Shown here one piece after another: positions 35,405-43,378 of a stretch of DNA of 64,000 nt (position 1 is the stretch's first letter; each line of letters starts with the position of its first letter). Source of the stretch: JACPLR01 sp041649295. GTDB lineage: Archaea; Nanobdellota; Nanobdellia; Pacearchaeales; GW2011-AR1. The notes under the pieces are model-generated. The model was not told where the DNA came from. It did no database searches and was given only the letters and a program-made list of their open reading frames with translations. The position numbers and the translations under genes are program-made. Where the stretch lies: positions 496,001 to 560,000 of the forward strand of contig JBAZNI010000001.1 of assembly GCA_041649295.1 (NCBI GenBank), in the 5' to 3' direction.

Positions 35405-36441
35405 ATTCTTCTAAACCTTTCTTCAGCAGCATGCAGAATTTTTTCTAATACAGAGGCATATTTTCTTTCTGGACTTTCTGGACTTCCTAAAGAAAAAGCT
35501 TTTGTTAAATGCCCGCCATAACACCAACCGCAATTAGGATTTGCTTCCATTAATTTCGGTTGCCCTTCTTTATCCAGCCTCCAGTCAAATCTAGCATAAT
35601 CTCTGCACCCTAAAACCTCAAATAATCTCGCTGAATAATCTTTAATAGTTTGTTGCAAACTCGCGGAAATTTTTGGTTTAATTGAAACTAATTTATTCCA
35701 ACCTTCTGAATCAGGATTCCATTTTGCATCATGCCCTATAATTTTCTGCCCTTTAGTTAAAACATCTAAATCTTCTTGTATTAATCTAACATCAAGTTTA
35801 GGATAGTTCCCAATTATTGCAGCACTTAATTCATCACCTGGAAGAAATTCTTCAACTAAAACATGAGCTTTATGCCCGGCATCTTTTAATCTCTTTCTAA
35901 CAAATTCAACTTGTCTAGATAATTCATCATAACTGCTTACAACACTTGCATCACTAATAGCAAAACTTCCATCTCCATAATTTGGTTTTACAAATAAAGG
36001 AAATTTAGCTCTTAAATTTAAATCTCCATCACTTCTTACTAAAAAACCCTTGCTAACAGGAACCCTATTTTCCCAAGCAACTTGTTTTACAGCAGATTTA
36101 TCATAACATAATTTTAAACATTTAGGACCAGCTCCCGTATAGGGCAAACCACATTTTTCAAGAGCTTCAGGAACATCTTTTTCTCTTAAAGGATTATTGT
36201 GAAGCCCCTCATCACAAAAATTAACAACATAATCCACTTCTCTTTTTGCTAATTTTCTTAAATCTCTTAAAAGGTTAGCATGATTATCTAAATATTCAAA
36301 ATTATACCCTTCTAATAAATTTAATGCACCTTTAAGTACATCTACTGTTTCTATATCTTCTTGATTAAATTTTCCGCCTTTTTTAACAAAGTCAGATAAT
36401 CGTGGGTCTCCTAAAACAAGTGCAATATTTTTTTGTTTCAT
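35401..36441 (-). CDS. ATP-grasp ligase, D-alanine-D-alanine ligase-like
   Basis: ATP-grasp enzyme of about 346 aa. The N-terminal domain has a Rossmann-type start (NIALVLGDPRLSDF) and a VNFCDEG segment; the ATP-grasp core shows FVKPNYGDGSFAI, VLVEEFLPGDELSAAI and the metal-binding end ARFDWRLDKEGQPKLMEANPNCGW. This is the Ddl-like group, but archaea lack peptidoglycan, so it probably joins another amino acid or peptide to a carboxylate. Start: the ATG at 36441 is preferred over 36450 because it begins right before the strand; not certain. Confidence 0.8.
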   Translation of the reverse strand: MKQKNIALVLGDPRLSDFVKKGGKFNQEDIETVDVLKGALNLLEGYNFEYLDNHANLLRDLRKLAKREVDYVVNFCDEGLHNNPLREKDVPEALEKCGLPYTGAGPKCLKLCYDKSAVKQVAWENRVPVSKGFLVRSDGDLNLRAKFPLFVKPNYGDGSFAISDASVVSSYDELSRQVEFVRKRLKDAGHKAHVLVEEFLPGDELSAAIIGNYPKLDVRLIQEDLDVLTKGQKIIGHDAKWNPDSEGWNKLVSIKPKISASLQQTIKDYSARLFEVLGCRDYARFDWRLDKEGQPKLMEANPNCGWCYGGHLTKAFSLGSPESPERKYASVLEKILHAAEERFRRI

Positions 36442-36512
36442 TTTATACATTTATACCTTAATAATTTCAGTAAAAAGCAGGTACTTAAACCTTTAGATTT
36501 CAAACAGAATCC

Positions 36513-36818
36513 TTACTTCTTCGTAACTTTCTCTTCTTTAAGAGCATATTTTGCAATTAAAAAAACTACAAATGCAATTATTACAAAATTAATTATTGCT
36601 CCAAGCAAAGCTCCCCATGCAATAACTATTGGTCCAATTGAAAATGTTGCTGTTTGCCAGCCTCCTCCAGGAATAAATGGAGTTATTATTGGCATAATAA
36701 GATAATCAACTATTGACTTAACTAATGCTGTAGCTGCTAACCCGATTATTAGTGCAACTGCTAACCCAATTACTTTGTACTCTTTCAAGAAGTCCTTAAA
36801 CTCAGATATAATACTCAT
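36513..36818 (-). CDS. mscL: large-conductance mechanosensitive channel MscL
   Basis: Osmotic release valve. 101 aa with the MscL layout: amphipathic N-terminal helix (EFKDFLKEYKVIGLAVALIIG), TM1 with ALVKSIVDYLIMPIITPFIPG, a short periplasmic loop, TM2 (WGALLGAIINFVIIAFVVFLIAKY) and a charged end (KEEKVTKK) shorter than the usual C-terminal helix. The frame can start at a GTG (36839); the ATG at 36818 is the usual MscL start. Confidence 0.92.
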   Translation of the reverse strand: MSIISEFKDFLKEYKVIGLAVALIIGLAATALVKSIVDYLIMPIITPFIPGGGWQTATFSIGPIVIAWGALLGAIINFVIIAFVVFLIAKYALKEEKVTKK

Positions 36819-36911
36819 CTTATCTACAATACTAAACACTCCCTAGTATATATACTTTGGGTATATTTTTAGTTAAAACCAAAAACGTTTACTTAAATAA
36901 ATAGATAAGAA

Positions 36912-37250
36912 TTATTTAGTAACACTTTCAACCCATTCTTCTTTTGGTAATCTTAATCTGTCTAATCTTTGTTCGAGTGCTAGATATAAACTTCCAACAA
37001 CAGCTTCTTCTGGCTCACTTAATCCCTGTCTTTCAACTACAAGTTGTGGCTGTCCATTCCTTTCAACATAAATTCCTACAGCATTTCTTTTAGGATTATA
37101 TTTGAAAGTAGTTATTATTCCTCTAACTCTTGGTTTCCAAACATCGTTAAATCCATCCATTACAGAAAAAAATAAATTTGCTTCTTGTTTTTTTAATTCA
37201 ACAAATTCTTCTGGTTTAACTTGTCTTAACAAATAATCTTTTATATCCAT
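36912..37250 (-). CDS. hypothetical protein, 112 aa
   Basis: Unrecognised soluble alpha/beta protein, e.g. FKYNPKRNAVGIYVERNGQPQLVVER in the middle and a helix EAVVGSLYLALEQRLDRLRLP near the end. No metal sites or membrane segments. A TTATAAAA box is centred 25.5 nt before the ATG, so it is a real, separately transcribed leaderless gene, lying downstream of minD. Confidence 0.6.
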   Translation of the reverse strand: MDIKDYLLRQVKPEEFVELKKQEANLFFSVMDGFNDVWKPRVRGIITTFKYNPKRNAVGIYVERNGQPQLVVERQGLSEPEEAVVGSLYLALEQRLDRLRLPKEEWVESVTK

Positions 37251-37312
37251 GTACTTTTTGCATATTCTTAGTTTTATAAGCTTTTGTATAATTCAACTCT
37301 CTTTCAAATCTC

Positions 37313-38068
37313 TTAACCCAACCCAAAAAATCTGGAAAAAAATCCTTGTCTTTTTGGTATTGGCTTTCCAAGAATTTTAGCAGCTATCTCAACATAACTA
37401 TGTGCTGCTTTGCTGTTTGGGAAACTTGAAAATACCGAATTTCTCATTGCGAGAGCTTCACTGACATGCTCATCTTCTGGAACAATTCCTATAATGGGCA
37501 ATTCCAACATTTCTCTTATACTTGCAATTGACATCTCACTCTTGCTGTTTTTAACTCTTGTAATAATAACTCCTTTTACATCTTTTCCAAGTTCTTCTGC
37601 AAGTTTAGCAGTTTTTAATGCATCTGTAACAGCAGGCATCTCTGGATTCGTTACAATAATTATCTCGTCTGCAATTGAAATTGCATCCACAGCTTCTTCA
37701 CCAAGCCCTGCAGCAGAATCAAAAATAACAATATCTGATATCTGCCTTAAATCTCTGGCAAGAGGAATCAAATCAACTTTATCCAGTTTTTTTAGTTCAT
37801 TAATTGAAAGAGATGCAGGGATAACCTTTGCCCCAGAATCATGCTCATATATTGCATCTACTAATTCAGCTTTCCCACTTAATATATGGTTTAATGTAAC
37901 TGGAACAACAGGAGCACCAAGGTGCAAACCAACATTTGGGGTAGTAAGATTAATATCAACCAGCATAACATCTTCGTCAAAAGTGCTCATAGCAGTTGCA
38001 AGATTAACTGCTGTTGTAGTTTTGCCCACTCCCCCTTTTCCTGATGTAATAACAATAAATCTTGACAT
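37313..38068 (-). CDS. minD: MinD/ParA-type ATPase
   Basis: Deviant Walker A SGKGGVGKTT at residues 8-17, VDINLTTPNVGLHLG (Walker A'), and DIVIFDSAAGLGEEAVDA; 251 aa. The last residues (GFFSRFFGLG) form a short amphipathic helix like the MinD membrane-targeting sequence. Archaeal MinD homologues position surface structures such as pili and chemoreceptors rather than dividing septa. A TTG at 38095 extends the frame, but the ATG at 38068 (with AGGGA before it) matches family N-termini. Located just after the 38097 gene, likely one operon. Confidence 0.93.
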   Translation of the reverse strand: MSRFIVITSGKGGVGKTTTAVNLATAMSTFDEDVMLVDINLTTPNVGLHLGAPVVPVTLNHILSGKAELVDAIYEHDSGAKVIPASLSINELKKLDKVDLIPLARDLRQISDIVIFDSAAGLGEEAVDAISIADEIIIVTNPEMPAVTDALKTAKLAEELGKDVKGVIITRVKNSKSEMSIASIREMLELPIIGIVPEDEHVSEALAMRNSVFSSFPNSKAAHSYVEIAAKILGKPIPKRQGFFSRFFGLG

Positions 38069-38096
38069 TGTATCCCTAATTAGTTTTATTATCAAA

Positions 38097-38537
38097 CTAA
38101 GATGAAAGAAATTGTTTAAGGTGATTTATAAATTTTTCTAAAGTAAGAGAGTATTCCTTTAATTTATCAAGATTAATTTTTAACATCTCACCCCTATAAC
38201 AAACATTCAAAGCAACATTCTTTCTGAACTCTCCTTCAGATTCCTTTTTCAGCTCATCTATCCTTCTAAACATCTCATAAAGCTGAATTGTATCTAAAAT
38301 AACATCATCTTTTTTGAAAATTTCTTTCAAAAGGTCAATTTTTGGTTTAGGCGATGTCGGTATTGATTTAATAAGTTTTTTCTTCTTTGCATGCTCAAGC
38401 AGTTTATTAAGAGCATAATCAATCATATTGCTCCATCTTAAAATAAGATTGACAATTACTTCAGATGTTTTTGTGTACTTCAGGCTGACATATAAAAGGT
38501 GGTCGGCGCTGATTTTTTCTTTGATTATCTTATCCAT
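38097..38537 (-). CDS. helical protein of unknown function upstream of minD, 146 aa
   Basis: All-helical, Lys/Leu-rich and soluble. The N-terminal half (HLLYVSLKYTKTSEVIVNLILRWSNMIDYAL) has the look of a HEPN-like or four-helix bundle but without the RxxxxH catalytic motif. It lies 28 bases before minD on the same strand, so a partner or regulator of MinD is possible. I do not recognise a family. Confidence 0.65.
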   Translation of the reverse strand: MDKIIKEKISADHLLYVSLKYTKTSEVIVNLILRWSNMIDYALNKLLEHAKKKKLIKSIPTSPKPKIDLLKEIFKKDDVILDTIQLYEMFRRIDELKKESEGEFRKNVALNVCYRGEMLKINLDKLKEYSLTLEKFINHLKQFLSS

Positions 38538-38607
38538 AAAATTAGTATAAGGTATTAAGCTTGAGGCTCTAATATTAAATTTTGGGTTTATAAATAAGTA
38601 AGAAGAA

Positions 38608-38644
38608 GTTTAAATACTTTGTGTTTGGGTTTAAATACTTTGTG
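38608..38644 (+). promoter_or_regulatory. tandem duplicated TATA-containing 16-mers upstream of gatB
   Basis: GTTTAAATACTTTGTG occurs at 38608-38623 and again at 38629-38644, each with a TTTAAATA box. The second box predicts transcription from about 38659, leaving a roughly 70-nt leader before gatB, unlike the leaderless genes around it. The leader contains an 18-codon open frame from 38665. Confidence 0.5.
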
Positions 38645-38729
38645 CTTAAACTTCAAGATATGGTATGTTAAAAAAGATTCGTCCCAATACAAACGCAAAC
38701 ATTAAAAATACTCCTGTTTAATAGACATT

Positions 38730-40124
38730 ATGGATAAAATCGGTTTGGAAATTCACGGGTATTTACAATGCAAAAAGAAGCTATTCTGCAATTGCAGAAT
38801 AGAAAAAGAAGCTGAACCAAATACAAACATCTGCCCTATATGCACAGGACAGCCAGGAAGCAAACCTATGTTGCCAAATTCTGAAGCCTTAAAAAAAATA
38901 ATTCAAATTGCACATATGTTAAATTCCAATGTAAATACTGCTGAAGCTGGAAAAAGATTAGTATGGCAAAGAAAACACTACAGCTGGCCGGATTTGCCAA
39001 AAGGATACCAAAACACCTTATCTGGAACTTATGCAATTCCAGTATCCGAAGGGGGGAAATTCTTAGGAATAAGAATAAGAGAGATGCATTTAGAAGAAGA
39101 CCCTGCAGCATGGAATCCAGAAACAGGATGCATAGATTATAATCGTTCAGGGGCTCCTCTAATAGAAATTGTGACAGAACCTGACTTTACCTCAAGTGAA
39201 CAAACAAAAGAATGGCTAAAACAACTAATCTTAACACTTTCATATATCAAAGCTCTTGATAAAAAAGCAGGAATAAAAGCAGATGTAAATGTAAATATCT
39301 CTGGAATAAGTGAAAGAGCAGAAATAAAAAATGTAAATTCAATTTCTGAAATTGCAAGAGCAATTGATTCTGAATTAATAAGGCATAAAAAAGAAAAGCC
39401 AAAAAAAATGGAAACAAGGAGGTGGAATTCAAAAAAAGGCATAACAGAACCAATGAGAACAAAAGAGCAGGCAGCAGATTACAGGTTTATTTCAGACCCA
39501 GATTTGCCAGTAATAAAAATAAGCAAAAAGTTTTCTGAAGAAATTAAAAAATCGCTTCCAGAAACACCTCAGCAAAAACTTGACAAATTAATAAAAAAAT
39601 ACCATTTATCAAAAAGCGATGCAGAAATTCTTACAAAGAATCTGGAATTAGTTGAATTTGTAGAAGAATTAGGAGAAAAAATTAATCTTGAAAAATCTAT
39701 ATCATGGGTTACAATTGAGCTTTTAAGAATACTTAACTATAATAAAAAAGTTCTTGACGAAGTAGAAATAAGCGCAGAGCATTTCGCAGAACTAATTGGT
39801 GAAGTAATCAACGGAGCTATAACTGAATTAAAAGCAAAGCAGATACTTAACGAATTTATACCAAAGTCATTTTCAATAAAACAGAAAAAAGACATAAGCA
39901 AAATCTCTGAAAAAGAAATTGAAACTCTGTGCAAGAAGATAATAAGTGAAAATAAAAAAGCTGTTGCAGATTACAAGTCTGGAGAAGAAAAAGCACTTAA
40001 TTTTCTAATAGGAAAAGTAATGGAATTATCGGGAAGAAGAGCTGACTTTAGTTTGGCAAGAAAACAATTAAAGAAGATGATAAAATATCCAATTAATTTT
40101 AATATAAAATTATGTATGTTTTAA
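38730..40124 (+). CDS. gatB: Asp/Glu-tRNA amidotransferase subunit B
   Basis: Kinase-like subunit of GatCAB, which converts misacylated Asp-tRNA(Asn) or Glu-tRNA(Gln). MDKIGLEIHGYL start, zinc-binding cysteines (CKKKLFCNC...CPICTGQPG), RKHYSWPDLPKGYQ, EEDPAAWNPETGCIDYNRSGAPLIEIVTEPD, all family hallmarks; the C-terminal YqeY-like tail domain occupies roughly the last 120 aa. 464 aa, normal. GatA and GatC are not in this window. The leader contains a tandem promoter and a mini-ORF. Confidence 0.96.
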   Translation: MDKIGLEIHGYLQCKKKLFCNCRIEKEAEPNTNICPICTGQPGSKPMLPNSEALKKIIQIAHMLNSNVNTAEAGKRLVWQRKHYSWPDLPKGYQNTLSGTYAIPVSEGGKFLGIRIREMHLEEDPAAWNPETGCIDYNRSGAPLIEIVTEPDFTSSEQTKEWLKQLILTLSYIKALDKKAGIKADVNVNISGISERAEIKNVNSISEIARAIDSELIRHKKEKPKKMETRRWNSKKGITEPMRTKEQAADYRFISDPDLPVIKISKKFSEEIKKSLPETPQQKLDKLIKKYHLSKSDAEILTKNLELVEFVEELGEKINLEKSISWVTIELLRILNYNKKVLDEVEISAEHFAELIGEVINGAITELKAKQILNEFIPKSFSIKQKKDISKISEKEIETLCKKIISENKKAVADYKSGEEKALNFLIGKVMELSGRRADFSLARKQLKKMIKYPINFNIKLCMF

Positions 40125-40163
40125 TACAATAATACTTTTAAAGATAATTCATTAAAACTTTGT

Positions 40164-40481
40164 ATGGCGGATTTATTTAACAAGTTAAATGCTAATTATC
40201 CCAGTTATGATAAAAAAGTAGACCCAAAAAATCCTGTAACATTTGAAGATTTTGTTGACAGAGAAACACACTGGGCAATAGCAAATCTTGGTTATTTTGA
40301 ATGGGATTCAGACTTAAGAAGGTTTACTGGGCTCTCTACAAGCACTTATCATCACATAAGAAAGCAAGTAGCAGCAGAAGTTGCTCAATTCTTAGACAAT
40401 AGATATAAGCTTTCTGAAAACAGAAAGCTTGCAGAGTATCTAGAACAGCAGGGATTCCTTTCTAGAACAGATATAGCATAA
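40164..40481 (+). CDS. hypothetical protein with possible HTH, 105 aa
   Basis: Soluble protein; GLSTSTYHHIRKQVAAEVAQFLDNRY could be a helix-turn-helix, suggesting DNA binding, but the match is weak. A TTTTAAA box sits 25 nt before the ATG, indicating its own promoter. It stands alone between gatB and the permease. No recognised family. Confidence 0.55.
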   Translation: MADLFNKLNANYPSYDKKVDPKNPVTFEDFVDRETHWAIANLGYFEWDSDLRRFTGLSTSTYHHIRKQVAAEVAQFLDNRYKLSENRKLAEYLEQQGFLSRTDIA

Positions 40482-40591
40482 GGCATTGATATTTCCTCGT
40501 TTATGTCTTTGCTATCAAGGGAAAGATATACAATTATGGTGGAAAACTTATGTCTTTCACTATAGATAAAGTTAGGTATAATTTGTTTTTC

Positions 40592-41704
40592 CTAAAAAAA
40601 CAACTCAAAAATAATTCCTGTTATAAATACCCCACTTAAGAATGCAATAATCCACCAAGTATTCCACATTTTATATTCTGGTTTCCTATCTCCGGTTTTT
40701 TTAGCCTTAATATTCATCAAAAGTATCAAAACCCCTGAAACACCCCCAGAAACAACTCCTCCAATTCCCAATATTCCAATAAAATCAAAAAGATTAAAAT
40801 AATAAATTAAAAAATAAATTGCAATTGGAAAAACAGAGACAAATAAAAAATTTCTGAATTTGGTTATTCTTAAATCAAACCGAAACATATCTTTTAAACA
40901 AAAACTTAAAACAAAATAACTATTAAACATTGTAAATATCCCAAGGACATTAACCAGTTTTCCAAAACTTAAAGTAGCAACTTCCTGCACACTATTTCCA
41001 AGCACACCAACAAACACCAAAGTAAAAATAAGATAAACTATAATAGGAATAGCACTGCCAATAATAATTGCTTTTTTAAGACTTTTTTCATTGCCTTTTA
41101 ACTCCATTTCTAATTCTGGAATAGAAGTAAATCCTAAAAATGCAAATAAAACAACTCCCAAAGGCAAGAACAAATTAGTAGTGTTAATAAACACCAAATT
41201 TTCTTTTTGAATTCCCGGAGCAAAAACAACAAATATCAAGAATATCAAAAACAGAACTGCAATAACCCCGTAAGATTCAACTTTTTTAAGCCCTTTTAAT
41301 CCCTCTCTTAAAAGCAAAGTCATTAACAGCCAAAACCCAAATGCAAAATATAATGCATAATCTGTTGTATTAAAAAAAATATGAGATAAACTCTGCCCTT
41401 CACCAATTAAATAAGCAAGTAGAGCTGAATAAACTCCAAAAAGAACTGCAAAAAGCATAACTCGTTTTCCAATTTTTCCAAGGTAATGCTCTGCTAAACC
41501 TGGAAGCTGATGCTTTTGTTTAGTCCTTAAAGTAACTTCCCCTAAACAAAGATTAACATACATTAAAATAAATCCGAGAATCAACAGCCATAAAACCCCA
41601 ACTAAAAAACCACTTCTTGAAAAAACATAAGGCAAACCAAGAATACCTGCACCAATTATGGTTCCTGTTAAAGTAAATGCCGCACTAATTAATTTTTTAT
41701 CCAT
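40592..41704 (-). CDS. amino acid permease (aromatic amino acid/HAAAP-type)
   Basis: About eleven membrane helices in 370 aa with the N-terminal signature TLTGTIIGAGILGLPYVFSRSG (shared by the hydroxy/aromatic amino acid permeases and the wider APC superfamily), and FAFLGFTSIPELEMELKGNEKSLKKAI in the middle. It imports an amino acid, likely by cation symport; which one is unknown. It starts nine bases downstream of tRNA-Arg on the same strand, so it may be processed out of a tRNA-containing transcript. Confidence 0.88.
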   Translation of the reverse strand: MDKKLISAAFTLTGTIIGAGILGLPYVFSRSGFLVGVLWLLILGFILMYVNLCLGEVTLRTKQKHQLPGLAEHYLGKIGKRVMLFAVLFGVYSALLAYLIGEGQSLSHIFFNTTDYALYFAFGFWLLMTLLLREGLKGLKKVESYGVIAVLFLIFLIFVVFAPGIQKENLVFINTTNLFLPLGVVLFAFLGFTSIPELEMELKGNEKSLKKAIIIGSAIPIIVYLIFTLVFVGVLGNSVQEVATLSFGKLVNVLGIFTMFNSYFVLSFCLKDMFRFDLRITKFRNFLFVSVFPIAIYFLIYYFNLFDFIGILGIGGVVSGGVSGVLILLMNIKAKKTGDRKPEYKMWNTWWIIAFLSGVFITGIIFELFF

Positions 41705-41713
41705 CTCTTTTAA

Positions 41714-41804
41714 TGGACCTGAGAGGATTTGAACCCCTATCGCTCGGTATCTCCAATTTTACTTGCCGAAGCCGAGAGCTCTATCCAGGTTAAGCTACAG
41801 GTCC
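41714..41804 (-). tRNA. tRNA-Arg (anticodon UCG) with a 17-nt intron
   Basis: Acceptor GGACCTG/CAGGTCC with discriminator A, anticodon stem CTCGG/CCGAG around a 24-nt loop, T arm AGGGG-TTCAAAT-CCTCT. Removing 41749-41765 (17 nt) after position 37 gives loop CTTCGGA, anticodon TCG at 41767-41769. A TATA-like CCTATAAAG lies about 26 nt upstream. CCA is not encoded. Confidence 0.87.
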
Positions 41805-41881
41805 TTGTAATTTAATAATATTATAGCTTTATAGGTTTTACTCTCATATATTAGTTAAGAGAGCTATTGCCGATAGATAAC

Positions 41882-42310
41882 TTATTTGGATTGATAAATC
41901 TCATTTATCTTATGTCTTTTATTAATGCAATCTTCAAGTTCTTTAAGTTCTGTTGGAGAAATTTCTTTAGTATGTAATCTTCTTAAATTTCCTATGAACC
42001 TTGAAAGATACATTTGTTCTATATCTACACCAAATTCTTCAGCAAGCCAGACCGAATAAACTAATAGATCGGGTATAACTTTTGTTCGTATATCCTCAGC
42101 AGAAATATTTTCTCCTCTTTGTTCTTCCACATCGTGGATATATTCAGCTAACCTGCCAACCAATTTACCAATATGGGCATAAGTATGCCTTACCTTACCA
42201 AAACCAGAAAATTTTTTAGTTACAAATCTCTGATCATAAGCTTCTTGAAGTTCCTGAAAATCTCTAAATGTTAAGTTAGGATTTCTACACAATATTTCTT
42301 TTAAACTCAT
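41882..42310 (-). CDS. MazG-like helical protein, 142 aa
   Basis: All-helical. The pattern THAHIGKLVGRLAEYIHDVE (written with one change as YAHIGKLVGRLAEYI), then DLLVYSVWLAEEFGVDIEQMYLSRFIGNLRRLH recalls the MazG/all-alpha NTP pyrophosphohydrolase fold (ELGELAE ... D.L.Y...A...GIDLE..Y), but several of the metal-binding Glu are absent, so hydrolase activity is doubtful. A TTTATTAA box is centred 25.5 nt before the ATG. Monocistronic. Confidence 0.5.
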   Translation of the reverse strand: MSLKEILCRNPNLTFRDFQELQEAYDQRFVTKKFSGFGKVRHTYAHIGKLVGRLAEYIHDVEEQRGENISAEDIRTKVIPDLLVYSVWLAEEFGVDIEQMYLSRFIGNLRRLHTKEISPTELKELEDCINKRHKINEIYQSK

Positions 42311-42492
42311 AAATTTCCTTACTAATCATTATTAATAAATATATGTGAGATAATCATAAACAATAAAAAAGTACTTATTCCTTACATTAACTTAATTATT
42401 AATGAAGAAATTTGACAAAGTCAATTTCGTAGTTATGCTCTATAATTAATCTTCATCAAAACATTTAATAAATCCTTTTTTGTTTTTAATAC

Positions 42493-43377
42493 ATGGCTAG
42501 AATTAAAACAGAGGCTCCGCATTATAAATTAAAAAAATCCCATAAAATTGGAGTCAGCATATTTCTTATTGTAAAAATAATGTTAATAATTGCAGTTATT
42601 TACCTTGCACAAACATTAATCAGTTTAAAATATGAACTTAAAAATGAAATTAATCAGTCTCATTCGCAACTGCAAACTAAAATATTGGAAAACCAACAGC
42701 AAACTCAGGGGCAGATTAATGAATTAAGAAACAGTTTATTATCAACAAAATCCACTCTTACTCAGGAAATAAGCCAATTAAAAGCAGATGCCAATAATGA
42801 TTTTTCAGGAGTTATATCTGATGTAATAAAAGGAGTTGTAAGTGTAGGAACAGATGTTTCTCAGGGAAGCGGGTTTATAATAAGTGAAAACGGATATATA
42901 ATAACAAATGCCCATGTTTTATACGATGCCCATTATGTAAAAGTATTAACTTATGAGAGCACTCAATGGACTAATGCAGAATTAATAGGATACAATGAAG
43001 TAATTGATATTGCAATATTAAAAATTCCAGGACAACACGACAAATTAGCATTCGGAGATTCAAGCACCTTAAAGGTAGGTGAAAAAGCAATAGCACTGGG
43101 AAACCCACTAGGACTTTCATTTTCAGTAACAGAAGGGATTATCAGTGCACTAAACAGGGAAGGCCCAAATAATCTTCCTGTTTATATACAGATAGATGTT
43201 CCGCTAAATAGTGGAAATTCTGGTGGCCCTTTAGTAAGCAAAAATGGCGAAGTTATAGGAATAAATAATTTTAAGGTATCTGGAGGAGAAAACATAGGAT
43301 TTGCACTTGAATCAGATACAGCAGTTGAAACAATAAATAATATCTTTAAATCTCAAAATGTTAGTATAAGAGTTTAA
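42493..43377 (+). CDS. membrane-anchored trypsin-like serine protease (HtrA/DegP type, no PDZ)
   Basis: 294 aa. One membrane helix (about 20-43), a Gln-rich coiled coil (45-100), then the trypsin-like domain with catalytic H141 (TNAHVL), D172 (IDIAIL) and S243 (GNSGGPLV). The PDZ domain usual in HtrA is absent. It faces the outside and probably degrades or refolds damaged extracytoplasmic proteins. Followed after one base by proS, so both are likely on one transcript although unrelated in function. Confidence 0.92.
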   Translation: MARIKTEAPHYKLKKSHKIGVSIFLIVKIMLIIAVIYLAQTLISLKYELKNEINQSHSQLQTKILENQQQTQGQINELRNSLLSTKSTLTQEISQLKADANNDFSGVISDVIKGVVSVGTDVSQGSGFIISENGYIITNAHVLYDAHYVKVLTYESTQWTNAELIGYNEVIDIAILKIPGQHDKLAFGDSSTLKVGEKAIALGNPLGLSFSVTEGIISALNREGPNNLPVYIQIDVPLNSGNSGGPLVSKNGEVIGINNFKVSGGENIGFALESDTAVETINNIFKSQNVSIRV

Positions 43378-43378
43378 A

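Noticed and set aside
37410..38105. 231-codon open frame on the plus strand opposite minD
   Set aside because: Reverse-frame shadow of minD; no promoter and no sensible domain pattern.
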